38,226 bases of DNA, taken from NCBI GenBank assembly GCA_016786785.1, contig JAEUVR010000142.1, positions 1 through 38,226 of the forward strand, read 5' to 3'. The notes under the pieces were generated by a model that had not been told where the DNA came from, made no database searches, and saw only the letters and a program-made list of their open reading frames with translations. The position numbers were made by a program, and so were the translations under genes. Below, in pieces: positions 1-7,463 of this stretch. The DNA is from Chitinophagaceae bacterium. GTDB taxonomy: Bacteria > Bacteroidota > Bacteroidia > Chitinophagales > Chitinophagaceae. The first letter of the stretch is position 1, and each line of letters begins with the position of its first letter.

Positions 1-1
1 A

Positions 2-736
2 ATTATGGGAGAGATGATGACCCGGGGCAACCAGGATACTTATGCAGGATATGGAAATGATTGGTCGAAGATCAGGAACATTCCAAATGAATGGGCCGCC
101 TCTTGCTTATCGGCAAAAGACAAAGCGTATTTTAACTTTGAACACGAAGAATCAACAGGTCAACCCAATTGGAATTTATGCAAGGGCAAGCCCTGGTATT
201 TGCTGCAATCCTACGAATGGGGATACGATGAAGGAAGTATTGGCCGTAAACTGTCGACCAATGAATGGAGGGCCAGCCAGGCATGGCAGGCTTTCTCTGC
301 ATGGGAGTCGATGAAAAAACAAATGCTGGCTGGTTATGATGGCTTCTCCTGGTGTACGCTGCACGGAGGCGCCAATATGGGAACTTATCAAAAACCATTA
401 ATAGATAATGCCGGCCATCCTAAGCTTGCGTTCTATGCAAATAGAATGGTATTTCAATCCATTTGGGCGGCCAGCAATAATGTAGATGTTGTTTATGGGC
501 CTAGCGATAGCATAAAGCCGGTAGTCTATCATATCAACGGCGGTCAATATGTTGATTTAAATGTCCAGCTTGAGGATGTAAACGGCAAGGTATTGGATCG
601 GAAGGAATTTAAAGGGATCGGGATATCAAACGGCTTTTTATTTAAGGAGTTAAGCGGATTTAGATTCAAAAATGTCAAAGAGGGCGTGTATGTGGTAAGA
701 TATATTCTCTCCAGGCATAGCGCCGGGATCCGATAG
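2..736 (+). CDS. Glycoside hydrolase, C-terminal part (clan GH-A / GH2-like)
   Basis: The reading frame is open to the first base of the window, so this is the C-terminal ~244 residues of a longer protein; the in-frame ATG at 5 is probably internal. The sequence has the look of the second half of a glycosidase TIM barrel: an acidic strand end with EHEES followed by GQPNW near residue 50, as at the nucleophile strand of GH2-like enzymes, then aromatic-rich segments (WYLLQSYEWGYDE, GFSWCTLHGG) and a C-terminal beta-sandwich-like tail. The exact GH family cannot be fixed without the missing N-terminal part. It ends 7 bp before the convergent isomerase-like gene. Function as a carbohydrate-active enzyme is likely; substrate unknown. 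Confidence 0.55.
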   Translation: MMGEMMTRGNQDTYAGYGNDWSKIRNIPNEWAASCLSAKDKAYFNFEHEESTGQPNWNLCKGKPWYLLQSYEWGYDEGSIGRKLSTNEWRASQAWQAFSAWESMKKQMLAGYDGFSWCTLHGGANMGTYQKPLIDNAGHPKLAFYANRMVFQSIWAASNNVDVVYGPSDSIKPVVYHINGGQYVDLNVQLEDVNGKVLDRKEFKGIGISNGFLFKELSGFRFKNVKEGVYVVRYILSRHSAGIR

Positions 737-743
737 TATGGAT

Positions 744-1676
744 TTAACGGAATGCAGTTTTATCTGCCGAACTCGTATACAGCGCTTCCTTCACTTCTTT
801 TAAAAACATCGGAACCTTCTCGAACGGGTCTCCCGGGCCCAGCGTTTCGATTGGCAGATAGCCGCGGTACCCGGACGCATTTATAAGACCAAACAACCTC
901 TTCAGGTCTACTTTTTCCTCCTTTCCGTTGGGATACACTTTTTCTTTTATCTGCCAGTTGACTGCATAGGGTATACAGCGGGCAATTTCGTCGTAGGGGT
1001 CTGGTCCGTGGAAGCTCCCGATATCGAGGATCAATCCAAACCAGGGAGAGCTTACCTTTTGAAGTATTTCGATAGTCTGATCGGCGTTGAGCAGGAAATC
1101 GTCATGGTTCTGAACCGCTACGATCACCCCGTTCTTTTGCCCGAATTCAACGCATTGCCTCATCTCGCCCGCCATACGGTCAAGCACAACCTTCCTGGCC
1201 TCGCCCTTGTATTTGGTATTTCCTGAAAAAATACGGATCACCGGGGCTCCGATTTTGGAAGCCGCTACTATCCAATTTTGTATCCTGCTGATATCTTCTT
1301 CCCTTTTCGCATCATCAGAATGGGTAAAATCATTCCGTACGCCTGTTCCGCTGATATCCACCCCAAGCCTGAAAGCCTTGCGCTTGAGTTCGTAGAGATA
1401 TTCATCAGGCGGTACTTCGGGATACCCAGGAAAATAGTAGCCCGTCAGATCGACGGCGTCAATATCGTGGTCGGCGCAGAATTCCAGCAGATCGGCCAGC
1501 GTCATACGGCCTTCGGACAGCGGCTTGTTAAAGGAATAGGCGTTCAGGCTGGTTTTTAGTTTTCTTTTCTGAGAAAAGATCCCTCTTGCTGCTGAAACGC
1601 CAGGTAGCGCGCCGGATATGGAAAAGGCCCCGCACATCTTGAGCCAATCCCTCCTGGAAAAAGAATGTAGTTGCAT
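744..1676 (-). CDS. Tat-exported sugar phosphate isomerase/epimerase-like TIM-barrel protein
   Basis: A 310-residue protein of the xylose-isomerase-like TIM-barrel family (AP endonuclease family 2 fold). The N-terminus has a twin-arginine type signal, SRRDWLKM followed by a small-residue hydrophobic stretch ending near ALPGVSAA, so it is probably exported folded with its metal. Barrel-strand motifs typical of metal-binding sites are visible: VQNHDDF, LILDIGSFHG and LPIETLG near the C-terminus. Members act on sugars or sugar derivatives (isomerisation, epimerisation, 3-keto sugar chemistry); the exact reaction cannot be read from sequence. It converges on the glycosidase fragment, with only 7 bp between them. 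The start gives a short lysine/arginine-containing n-region as expected for Tat. Confidence 0.8.
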   Translation of the reverse strand: MQLHSFSRRDWLKMCGAFSISGALPGVSAARGIFSQKRKLKTSLNAYSFNKPLSEGRMTLADLLEFCADHDIDAVDLTGYYFPGYPEVPPDEYLYELKRKAFRLGVDISGTGVRNDFTHSDDAKREEDISRIQNWIVAASKIGAPVIRIFSGNTKYKGEARKVVLDRMAGEMRQCVEFGQKNGVIVAVQNHDDFLLNADQTIEILQKVSSPWFGLILDIGSFHGPDPYDEIARCIPYAVNWQIKEKVYPNGKEEKVDLKRLFGLINASGYRGYLPIETLGPGDPFEKVPMFLKEVKEALYTSSADKTAFR

Positions 1677-1738
1677 ATAAATGCCTGCTTGTTGATTCTA
1701 TAAAAATAGGAAATCCGGTTTCAATGTAGGTAACCTTA

Positions 1739-1900
1739 GTTAAAAAGCAAGATATTTACATAGTTAATGCAGACTTGCCTGATGGACAGCAAAGAGAAAA
1801 TCCATACAACCCAATTCTGAAAGATAAGCAAGGAAATATCATAGCTACGGCAGACGAAAGGGTAGACGGCAATAACACTACGGCTAAAAAGCGTCGTTGA
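1739..1900 (+). pseudogene. Start-less coding remnant (53 codons)
   Basis: From an in-frame stop at 1727 to a TGA at 1898-1900 the plus strand is open and reads like a hydrophilic protein C-terminus, with segments such as NADLPDGQQREN, NPILKDKQGN and a basic end TTAKKRR. There is no in-frame ATG after that stop and no promoter is apparent. The stretch is more A-rich than the neighbouring genes. I do not recognise the parent protein. A decayed 3' gene end is the simplest reading; chance is possible. Confidence 0.35.
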
Positions 1901-1917
1901 TTTTTATCCTGGTTTTG

Positions 1918-1943
1918 CCAGCCGAAGCTTTAGCGAAGGTTGG
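1918..1943. repeat. Inverted repeat just after the DUF3857 gene stop
   Basis: The arms CCAGCC (1918-1923) and GGTTGG (1938-1943) can pair (one G-U) around a 14-base loop containing GAAGCTTTAGCGAA. It lies 1 base past the stop codon of the minus-strand gene ending at 1945, so it may be a 3' end stabiliser or weak terminator for that operon. There is no good U-tract on the minus strand. Confidence 0.4.
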
Positions 1944-1944
1944 G

Positions 1945-3855
1945 TCATTCCTTCTTTACCAGCGCCACGCGGGCGCGGTCGGCCTTGAATATTTCGTCAT
2001 AGAATTTTACCAGCGCTGCATAATCTGAAGCGGCGAACTTGCCGCTGAACTGCTGTATCTCGCGGTAGTAGAATATCTTCCCTTCCTTTATTTCCACATC
2101 GGCTTTGTATTTTCCGAATATGCTTTTTATGTCTGTCGGAGCAGGTCGGGCTTCGACAGTATAACCGTCCGGGATGGTAATGACGGCGGAATCTATATCG
2201 TGGTATTCAAACTGCTGAAAAATCGGATACTTCCTTTTTTCATTGGGTTTGAGCTTGGCCCCGCTCCGGGTCATGATATTAGGAGTGATGAACAGCCGCT
2301 TGCCGGTAACGGAAGCATAGTTATTGGCCGTCAGCTCTATGTGTTCATCCAATACCGGAAGTCTTTCTTTTTTCTCTGCATAGCTGAAAGTAGTGATATC
2401 GTAATGCGGGAGATCAATATTTTTTTTGAGATATTCCAGTTGCTTTTCATGCGAAAGCGCGTGGATCATACCATGCAGGTAGTCCTGTTGCACGGCTTTG
2501 TATCGGGTGTCGATGATCGCTTTCAATAATCCTTTTTCATCGATGGTTGCTGTCAGTTTTCGCAGCTGCAGGTTTTCTTTCAGCCCGTAGCGTGGCGTAA
2601 ATGCCGTTTTGCCGCCCGTTTCGTCCACCAACAATACCTGGCGGTTGGCGTTGCCGCCGCCGATATAGCCCGCCGCCATATCCTGGCTGGTACATTCCAG
2701 CCATACCGTATCATTCTGCAAGGGCACACAGAGTATTGCGTGATTAAAATAGCTGCAGGGAAAGTCGTCGAGATGACTTATGGCGGATCGTCCGTTCCTG
2801 ATCAATGTATAGTTTGATTTAATGCCAGCTTCCTTTAGCAGGGAATACATATAGTTGGATAAAGCTTTGCAATCGCCGTATTTTCTGTCCGCGACATATT
2901 TGGCGTCATAGGTCTGCCAGCCGCCGATACCCAACTGTACGCTGATATAGCGCGTATTCTGCTGAAGAAAATCATACAGCGCTTCAATTTTCTTATAAGG
3001 GTCCGTGATGCTGTGCGTGAGGGCATGCACTTTCTGCTTCACTTCTGCCGGCAACTCGTCCCGTCCTTTGTTCAGATCGTATATAAAAGAGCCGAGACTT
3101 TCCCAGGAGCTCATATCTCCCCGGTATTTTTCCATTTCAAATTTTGACGGCGCAAAATATACTACCGGAGCTATTTCAGTAAAAAAGGGGGAAGCGTATT
3201 CCAGTTCTATCGCTTCCTTGTTCTTTAGCTCCCACCGGTAGGTTTGCATTCCTTTCTCCATACTTTTTACCGGATCTTCCGAGTAATTGAAGGCCTTGTA
3301 CCGAACCGTAAAGTCCGAAGGCGCCACGATGGTAATGGCGCTCTGCTCGACGGCAATATGCTCATCGTCGTATGGAGACCAGTTCGGGAAGAACATATTA
3401 AAGTTGTAATGCTCTATGGTTTCATATTCTACCGTATAGGGATACTGCCGGTGGTAAAAGCTATGCTGCTTTATCCGGGTATCATCCATCAGGCTGATAT
3501 CGTTCACGCCGCTCAGGTCCCGGATCTCGCTTTTCTTCAGGCTTCTTATTTTCTTCCCGTTGGCGTCATACAGCGTTCCGTCGAATGATCTTATTTCCCT
3601 GAGCTTATTATAGCTCAATGTTTTTCCCGCATGCTCGTCTCCTTTTTCATTAAGGATCGTCAGCGCGTATTTGTGGTAATACCTCGACTTTCCCAGTCCG
3701 AGTATCTCAAAGCGGCCCTCTTCCATCCTTTTTACAACATGCGCATTGTCCAGCAGCGCCGCCGGTATCTTACTTATTGCATAATCGCCTTCTGCAGCAA
3801 ACAGCAGGTTGACGGAAAGGATGCACGCCGTCAGTAAAAATTTTCGGATATACAT
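1945..3855 (-). CDS. DUF3857 / transglutaminase-like periplasmic protein, catalytic residues present
   Basis: A 636-residue exported protein with a Sec signal peptide (MYIRKFLLTACILSVNLLFA). Residues ~50-240 form a beta-rich DUF3857 region, followed by a transglutaminase-like core. In the core the Cys-His-acid positions are visible: C329 in YGDCKALS, H372 in FNHAIL and an acidic residue E387 in VWLECTSQ, where Asp is more usual. The C-terminal ~200 residues are again beta-rich. Such proteins are common in Bacteroidota and are assumed to be periplasmic or outer-membrane-associated proteases or crosslinking enzymes; no substrate is known to me. It follows the paralogue at 3860-5866 by 4 bp, so the two are surely co-transcribed. 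Confidence 0.85.
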   Translation of the reverse strand: MYIRKFLLTACILSVNLLFAAEGDYAISKIPAALLDNAHVVKRMEEGRFEILGLGKSRYYHKYALTILNEKGDEHAGKTLSYNKLREIRSFDGTLYDANGKKIRSLKKSEIRDLSGVNDISLMDDTRIKQHSFYHRQYPYTVEYETIEHYNFNMFFPNWSPYDDEHIAVEQSAITIVAPSDFTVRYKAFNYSEDPVKSMEKGMQTYRWELKNKEAIELEYASPFFTEIAPVVYFAPSKFEMEKYRGDMSSWESLGSFIYDLNKGRDELPAEVKQKVHALTHSITDPYKKIEALYDFLQQNTRYISVQLGIGGWQTYDAKYVADRKYGDCKALSNYMYSLLKEAGIKSNYTLIRNGRSAISHLDDFPCSYFNHAILCVPLQNDTVWLECTSQDMAAGYIGGGNANRQVLLVDETGGKTAFTPRYGLKENLQLRKLTATIDEKGLLKAIIDTRYKAVQQDYLHGMIHALSHEKQLEYLKKNIDLPHYDITTFSYAEKKERLPVLDEHIELTANNYASVTGKRLFITPNIMTRSGAKLKPNEKRKYPIFQQFEYHDIDSAVITIPDGYTVEARPAPTDIKSIFGKYKADVEIKEGKIFYYREIQQFSGKFAASDYAALVKFYDEIFKADRARVALVKKE

Positions 3856-3859
3856 TCGG

Positions 3860-5866
3860 TTATTTTTTCTTTTTGAAGACGATGAGCTCCGCGTGCTTTT
3901 TCACTACATAGCTATAGAACTCTCTCAGGTCGTTATATTCTTCCGGTAAAAAATATACGCGGTCAAGCCTGATGCGCGTGCGCAGCCGGATCGTTGTTCC
4001 CGTATTGTCTATCATGTATTCAAAGAAGCCATCGCCGCCGCTGAGGGTCACTTTTGCCGATTTAGGGATCTCCTCTACCGTGTAGTCGGCGGGGATATCC
4101 AGGATCAGCATGTAGATCTCATCTGTTTTGCAGGGCATTTCTACCGGGTAATGCCGTTCGGCAGATTTAAAATAGTTTTCGCGGTATGCTTCTGTCATAA
4201 GGGGACTGAAGTATACCATGTCCTCGGTCTGGCTGATCGAGAAATCGTATTCTACGTTTACGCTTGTATCGGAGTCCTTTAGTCTTTCAATTTTAGTATC
4301 GGCCAGGTTCCAGTCGCCGGTATAAGAGGTCTGGATATTTTTAAAAAAAGCCTCCTCTCCGGCTGATTTGACGCGTTCCCTTATATGAGTAGATTCATAG
4401 TAACCCAGGTTGCCCGTAAAATGTCCCGTCCATTCGCCCGGCTTATCGCAGCGCAAAAAAACGGAAACCACTTTTTTCTCGGAAAGAGAATCGGGCGACA
4501 GGTTGTAGGCCTTGCCGACCGTGGGGTATATGATCCTGGCCTGGCCATTATAGCACTCCATTGGCAATCTGCCGAAACCGATGGTCTGGTCGCTGGCATC
4601 GAGGAAGTATTCTTTGTTATCGATCAGCGCATAGGCAACCAGGTAGTTATATCGGTTCAATAGCGGATATAGTTCATGTGGATACCCATTCCCGCGGGCG
4701 CTCAATATTACAGGATAAGCCTCAATATCCTGCTGATTCAGCATGGCAACCAGCAGCATATTCAGCTCCTGCACGTAGCCGCTTTTATTTTTATCGATAT
4801 TGCGGAGCGAGGTAGTGAGATATATACTGTATTTACCCTTTGAAGTGTAGCGATCCCTCACATATTCATATATTTTTTTTGCTTTTTCGAGATTGTCCTT
4901 TGCGCCATTTACTACCGTCCTTAGCCCGTCGTCGAGCCAGTTATTGGATTTGGTCAGCTCCAGTCCAAAGTTGTCATCTTTCATCAATTCTACGGCGGTT
5001 TTCTCCCAGTTGCCCATCACATCTCTTACTCCGCCATTGAGCGGACGCACCTGAGATAGCTGAAACTCGATTTTTGCCACCTGATTTTTGAGCGAGGCAG
5101 TAAACCGCTCTTCCCTCAGTACCGGAACGTTTACCGCTATCCAGGTATGATGGGCTGTATTGGAGGTAAAACTGCCCCGGGAAGAATTGTTCACGCTTAC
5201 GGAGTTAACAACATAGTAAGATTCCTGCTTATTGTCAACGCTGTGTTTGATGGGGAAGCTTCCCTGAGACAAGAATACAAAATTGTATATCTCGGGAATC
5301 TTTACCTCGTATTCGCTGTACAGCGCCGGGTATTCCCCCTGGAAGCGCCAGGGCTGCAGGTTAAAGAAAAAATCAGACACTATCGTATAGCTATATTCGA
5401 TGATCACGCCCTCTTTCACCGCAGGCAATGTGAACTTCACTGCAACATGATTTTTGTCGTACTTATCTTTAAAAATCGATTTTTTTTCCAGGTCGGCGCT
5501 GATCACCTTTCCGTTATTGAGCGAGTAAGTGGTCGCTTTCAGTTCGTTCACTTTTTCTTCCCCATTGCTATTAAAATACAAGGGTATGAAAACCGTAGCC
5601 GCGTCCACGCCATTCTTGTTCAGGATCTTAATGCGGGTATGCCGTTTGAAGGAAAGGGAAAGCCCCCCTTTGTTATTGCCTTCAAAGATCGAGCTCCCGA
5701 TATCAGCGATCACTACTGCGCTTGCGCTGGTATCGAACTGGCGCTGTGAAAGATCGAAATCCGCCGCGGCTATTTTACCGTATTTGAGTTTAAGCTTGTC
5801 CTGGGCGCATAGGGAAAGGCTTAGTAAGCATGATACTAATGCTGTCAGGTAGAAATGATTTTTCAT
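3860..5866 (-). CDS. DUF3857 / transglutaminase-fold protein with lost catalytic Cys and His (pseudoenzyme)
   Basis: A 668-residue exported paralogue of the downstream gene, with a signal peptide ending near SLSLCAQ (the Leu before Cys makes a lipobox unlikely). A DUF3857-type beta region spans ~45-260 and a transglutaminase fold ~320-430. Aligning the core with its neighbour, the catalytic Cys falls at V365 (SGYVQELN) and the His at Y408 (RYNYLV), while the acidic position is kept as D423 (FLDASD). The protein should therefore lack thiol catalysis and may bind a ligand or partner instead. It is the first gene of the minus-strand operon and has its own promoter-like sequence at 5923-5951. Confidence 0.85.
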   Translation of the reverse strand: MKNHFYLTALVSCLLSLSLCAQDKLKLKYGKIAAADFDLSQRQFDTSASAVVIADIGSSIFEGNNKGGLSLSFKRHTRIKILNKNGVDAATVFIPLYFNSNGEEKVNELKATTYSLNNGKVISADLEKKSIFKDKYDKNHVAVKFTLPAVKEGVIIEYSYTIVSDFFFNLQPWRFQGEYPALYSEYEVKIPEIYNFVFLSQGSFPIKHSVDNKQESYYVVNSVSVNNSSRGSFTSNTAHHTWIAVNVPVLREERFTASLKNQVAKIEFQLSQVRPLNGGVRDVMGNWEKTAVELMKDDNFGLELTKSNNWLDDGLRTVVNGAKDNLEKAKKIYEYVRDRYTSKGKYSIYLTTSLRNIDKNKSGYVQELNMLLVAMLNQQDIEAYPVILSARGNGYPHELYPLLNRYNYLVAYALIDNKEYFLDASDQTIGFGRLPMECYNGQARIIYPTVGKAYNLSPDSLSEKKVVSVFLRCDKPGEWTGHFTGNLGYYESTHIRERVKSAGEEAFFKNIQTSYTGDWNLADTKIERLKDSDTSVNVEYDFSISQTEDMVYFSPLMTEAYRENYFKSAERHYPVEMPCKTDEIYMLILDIPADYTVEEIPKSAKVTLSGGDGFFEYMIDNTGTTIRLRTRIRLDRVYFLPEEYNDLREFYSYVVKKHAELIVFKKKK

Positions 5867-5922
5867 AATGGGGTTTTGGGGGTATGGCCAATTTCGGAAA
5901 AGTTTCTTTCATTTTTCATGAT

Positions 5923-5951
5923 CAAAGTCAGTATTTCAGGTTTTTCACAAA
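5923..5951 (-). promoter_or_regulatory. Promoter of the DUF3857 operon
   Basis: Read on the minus strand this is TTTG, 17 bases, TGACTTTG, close to the Bacteroidota housekeeping promoter TTTG / TAnnTTTG with one mismatch in the -7 box. It would start transcription about 50 bases before the ATG at 5866, downstream of the terminator at 6001-6026, so the operon need not depend on read-through from the small unit upstream. Confidence 0.55.
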
Positions 5952-5996
5952 TGGGGGGAGATCTCCCAGCGCGGCGCTGCAGAACAGGGATAGCGC

Positions 5997-6026
5997 AAAA
6001 AGCCCCTTCCAGGAATGGAAGGGGCT
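5997..6026 (-). terminator. Strong intrinsic terminator of the small upstream unit
   Basis: A perfect 10-bp GC-rich stem (6001-6010 with 6017-6026, six-base loop) is followed on the minus strand by a run of U (6001-5997). This is a textbook rho-independent terminator for minus-strand transcription. No annotated gene ends here; the only coding stretch it could close is the 15-codon ORF at 6057-6104. On the plus strand there is no U-tract. Confidence 0.75.
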
Positions 6027-6056
6027 AACCAAAACTAACTGCTAGTAAGAAGCGAT

Positions 6057-6104
6057 CTATTGCATGCGCAAAATTACCCAGAAGAAGCCCTGATGGATTG
6101 CCAT
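6057..6104 (-). CDS. 15-codon small ORF / putative leader peptide
   Basis: ATG at 6104-6102 to TAG at 6059-6057 encodes MAIHQGFFWVILRMQ, a short hydrophobic, aromatic-rich peptide. It lies about 60 bases after a predicted transcription start (promoter 6174-6202) and 30 bases before a strong intrinsic terminator (6001-6026), with no other gene between. That layout, promoter then tiny ORF then terminator, is what one expects of a leader peptide/attenuator or of a small-protein gene. I do not recognise the peptide. The short length means chance cannot be excluded from this sequence alone. Confidence 0.4.
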   Translation of the reverse strand: MAIHQGFFWVILRMQ

Positions 6105-6173
6105 AGAGGGAAAAAACATTGCGCAATACGGAATTAAGGAAGCGTACTAAATATTTTGTGCGAGTAGGACGGT

Positions 6174-6202
6174 CAACTGTATTAGAGGCGTCTGTTTTCA
6201 AA
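6174..6202 (-). promoter_or_regulatory. Promoter of the 15-codon ORF unit
   Basis: On the minus strand: TTTG, 17 bases, TACAGTTG, one mismatch from the -7 consensus TAnnTTTG. Predicted transcription start near 6166, giving a transcript of about 170 nt ending at the 6001 terminator. Confidence 0.45.
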
Positions 6203-6396
6203 GATAGTAACGTTTAAAGAGAACAAACCTTCGCCGCGTTTACTTTATCCAATGCCGTCAATCAGATACCCCTCTCTGTCCCTCCAATTTCTGCTAATAA
6301 AAAAATCAACGATATATTCTGCGCTCATTGTTATTTAGTTCGGAAATTTGCGCTGTAATGAAAAATGAAACAGTAGATTAGCAGATTCTGAAGAAT
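6203..6396. other. Gene-free stretch upstream of the EamA-type exporter
   Basis: AT-rich, with several short stops in all frames. I see no convincing TTTG / TAnnTTTG promoter for the downstream exporter, although one must lie here or close by. No repeats or RNA gene recognised. Confidence 0.4.
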
Positions 6397-7305
6397 ATGA
6401 GCGTATCCGGCAACTTAACTCCCAAGCACCTGGCGTTAACCTTATTGACAGTATTGGTATGGGGCGTTAATTTTATAGCAGTTTATATTGGGCTTAAAGA
6501 TTTTCCGCCTTTTCTTTTGTGCGCAATTCGTTTTGGATTGGCCGCGTTTCCATGGGTATTTATTTTTCCAAGGCCAAAAGCGCCGCTAAAACTGATTGTT
6601 GGTTTTGGCTTGTTTAACTTTGCCATACAATTCGGATTCTTGTTTAGCGGCATATACCTGGGCCTTTCGCCGGGGCTCTCCTCTCTTGTGCTTCAGACGC
6701 AGATATTTTTCTCTATGGGATTGGCTTTTTTGATATTCGGGGAAAAACCGAATATTATCAAGATCGTCGGTTCTTTGATATCTTTTATTGGAATTGGGAT
6801 CGTGGCGGCCCATATTAATGGGGGAGCTAGTTTTATGGGATTAGCGCTTGTCTTGCTTGCCGCTTTTTCGTGGGCTTCGGGCAATATATTTACAAAGAAA
6901 ATAGACGCTCAATCGCCGCTTTCCCTCGTGATCTGGGGAAACCTTGTAGCCTTCCCGTTTATGGTCATAACCTCGTTATTAGTAGAAGGACCGCATGCGG
7001 CGGCAAGTTCATTTCAGAATATGTCCTGGGCGGCTATCGGCGCTGTTTTTTACATCGTGTACCTGTCCACGCACCTTGGCTACGGCATTTGGGGCTTTCT
7101 GCTGAAAACCTATTCCACCTCGGTAGTGGTTCCTTTTACATTGCTCATTCCCGTGTTTGCTTTTATGAGTTCTGCGATTTACTTAGGAGAAAGCATGCCG
7201 TTCTGGAAGATCCTGGCCTCGCTTTTTATAATGGGCGGACTCGTCTTCAATTTATTGGAAAAGCAGATCTGGAAACTGTTTGGGATCCTGAGAGGCGCGA
7301 GATAA
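6397..7305 (+). CDS. eamA: EamA-family (DMT superfamily) exporter
   Basis: A 302-residue inner-membrane protein with about ten hydrophobic segments in two EamA repeats. It can be followed along E. coli EamA (YdeD), the O-acetylserine/cysteine exporter, over most of its length: the VWGVNF start of helix 1, PGLSSLVLQTQIFFSMGLAFLIFGE (given here only as landmarks LVLQTQ and FGE), the AAFSWASGNIF segment opening the second repeat, SLVIWGNL, GYGIWGFLL and the final GGLVFNLL helix. Substrate by analogy is small metabolites such as cysteine pathway compounds; other EamA proteins export other amino acids, so the specificity is a guess. It stands alone, followed 150 bp later by the sigma factor gene, which has its own promoter. 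Confidence 0.8.
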   Translation: MSVSGNLTPKHLALTLLTVLVWGVNFIAVYIGLKDFPPFLLCAIRFGLAAFPWVFIFPRPKAPLKLIVGFGLFNFAIQFGFLFSGIYLGLSPGLSSLVLQTQIFFSMGLAFLIFGEKPNIIKIVGSLISFIGIGIVAAHINGGASFMGLALVLLAAFSWASGNIFTKKIDAQSPLSLVIWGNLVAFPFMVITSLLVEGPHAAASSFQNMSWAAIGAVFYIVYLSTHLGYGIWGFLLKTYSTSVVVPFTLLIPVFAFMSSAIYLGESMPFWKILASLFIMGGLVFNLLEKQIWKLFGILRGAR

Positions 7306-7406
7306 AAACCAGGGAAGCGCTATTCAATAACAAACAGAAATTAATTGCTGCGATAGCAAACAGGAGTAAAGCTGAATGGGATAAAACAGTTTATCCAGGG
7401 AAAAAA

Positions 7407-7437
7407 TTTGCATCTTACCCGGTTTTCGATAATTTCA
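7407..7437 (+). promoter_or_regulatory. Promoter of the locus 1 sigma factor
   Basis: TTTG (7407-7410), 19 bases, TAATTTCA (7430-7437), the last two positions deviating from TAnnTTTG. The predicted start near 7444 lies just before the TTG codons at 7455 and 7464 and supports one of them as the translation start. Confidence 0.45.
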
Positions 7438-7463
7438 TTGTTCCGTTTTATCGGTTGATTGCT

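Noticed and set aside
3856-3859. Frameshift or fusion between the two DUF3857 genes
   Set aside because: Both genes have own stop, start and signal peptide, so they are separate coupled genes.
5147-5749. 200-codon plus-strand open frame inside the DUF3857 gene
   Set aside because: Antisense shadow of a well-supported exported protein; composition is not protein-like and there is no own promoter.
6001-6060. Remnant of a third susC leader (A-run, hairpin, AACCAAAAC on the plus strand)
   Set aside because: It lacks the CTATTTTTTA block and any susC-like coding sequence after it; the minus-strand terminator reading explains it better.
6870-7463. In-frame extension of the sigma factor back to an ATG inside the exporter gene
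   Set aside because: This part overlaps the exporter coding sequence in another frame, has no sigma-like sequence, and would give a protein twice the family length.
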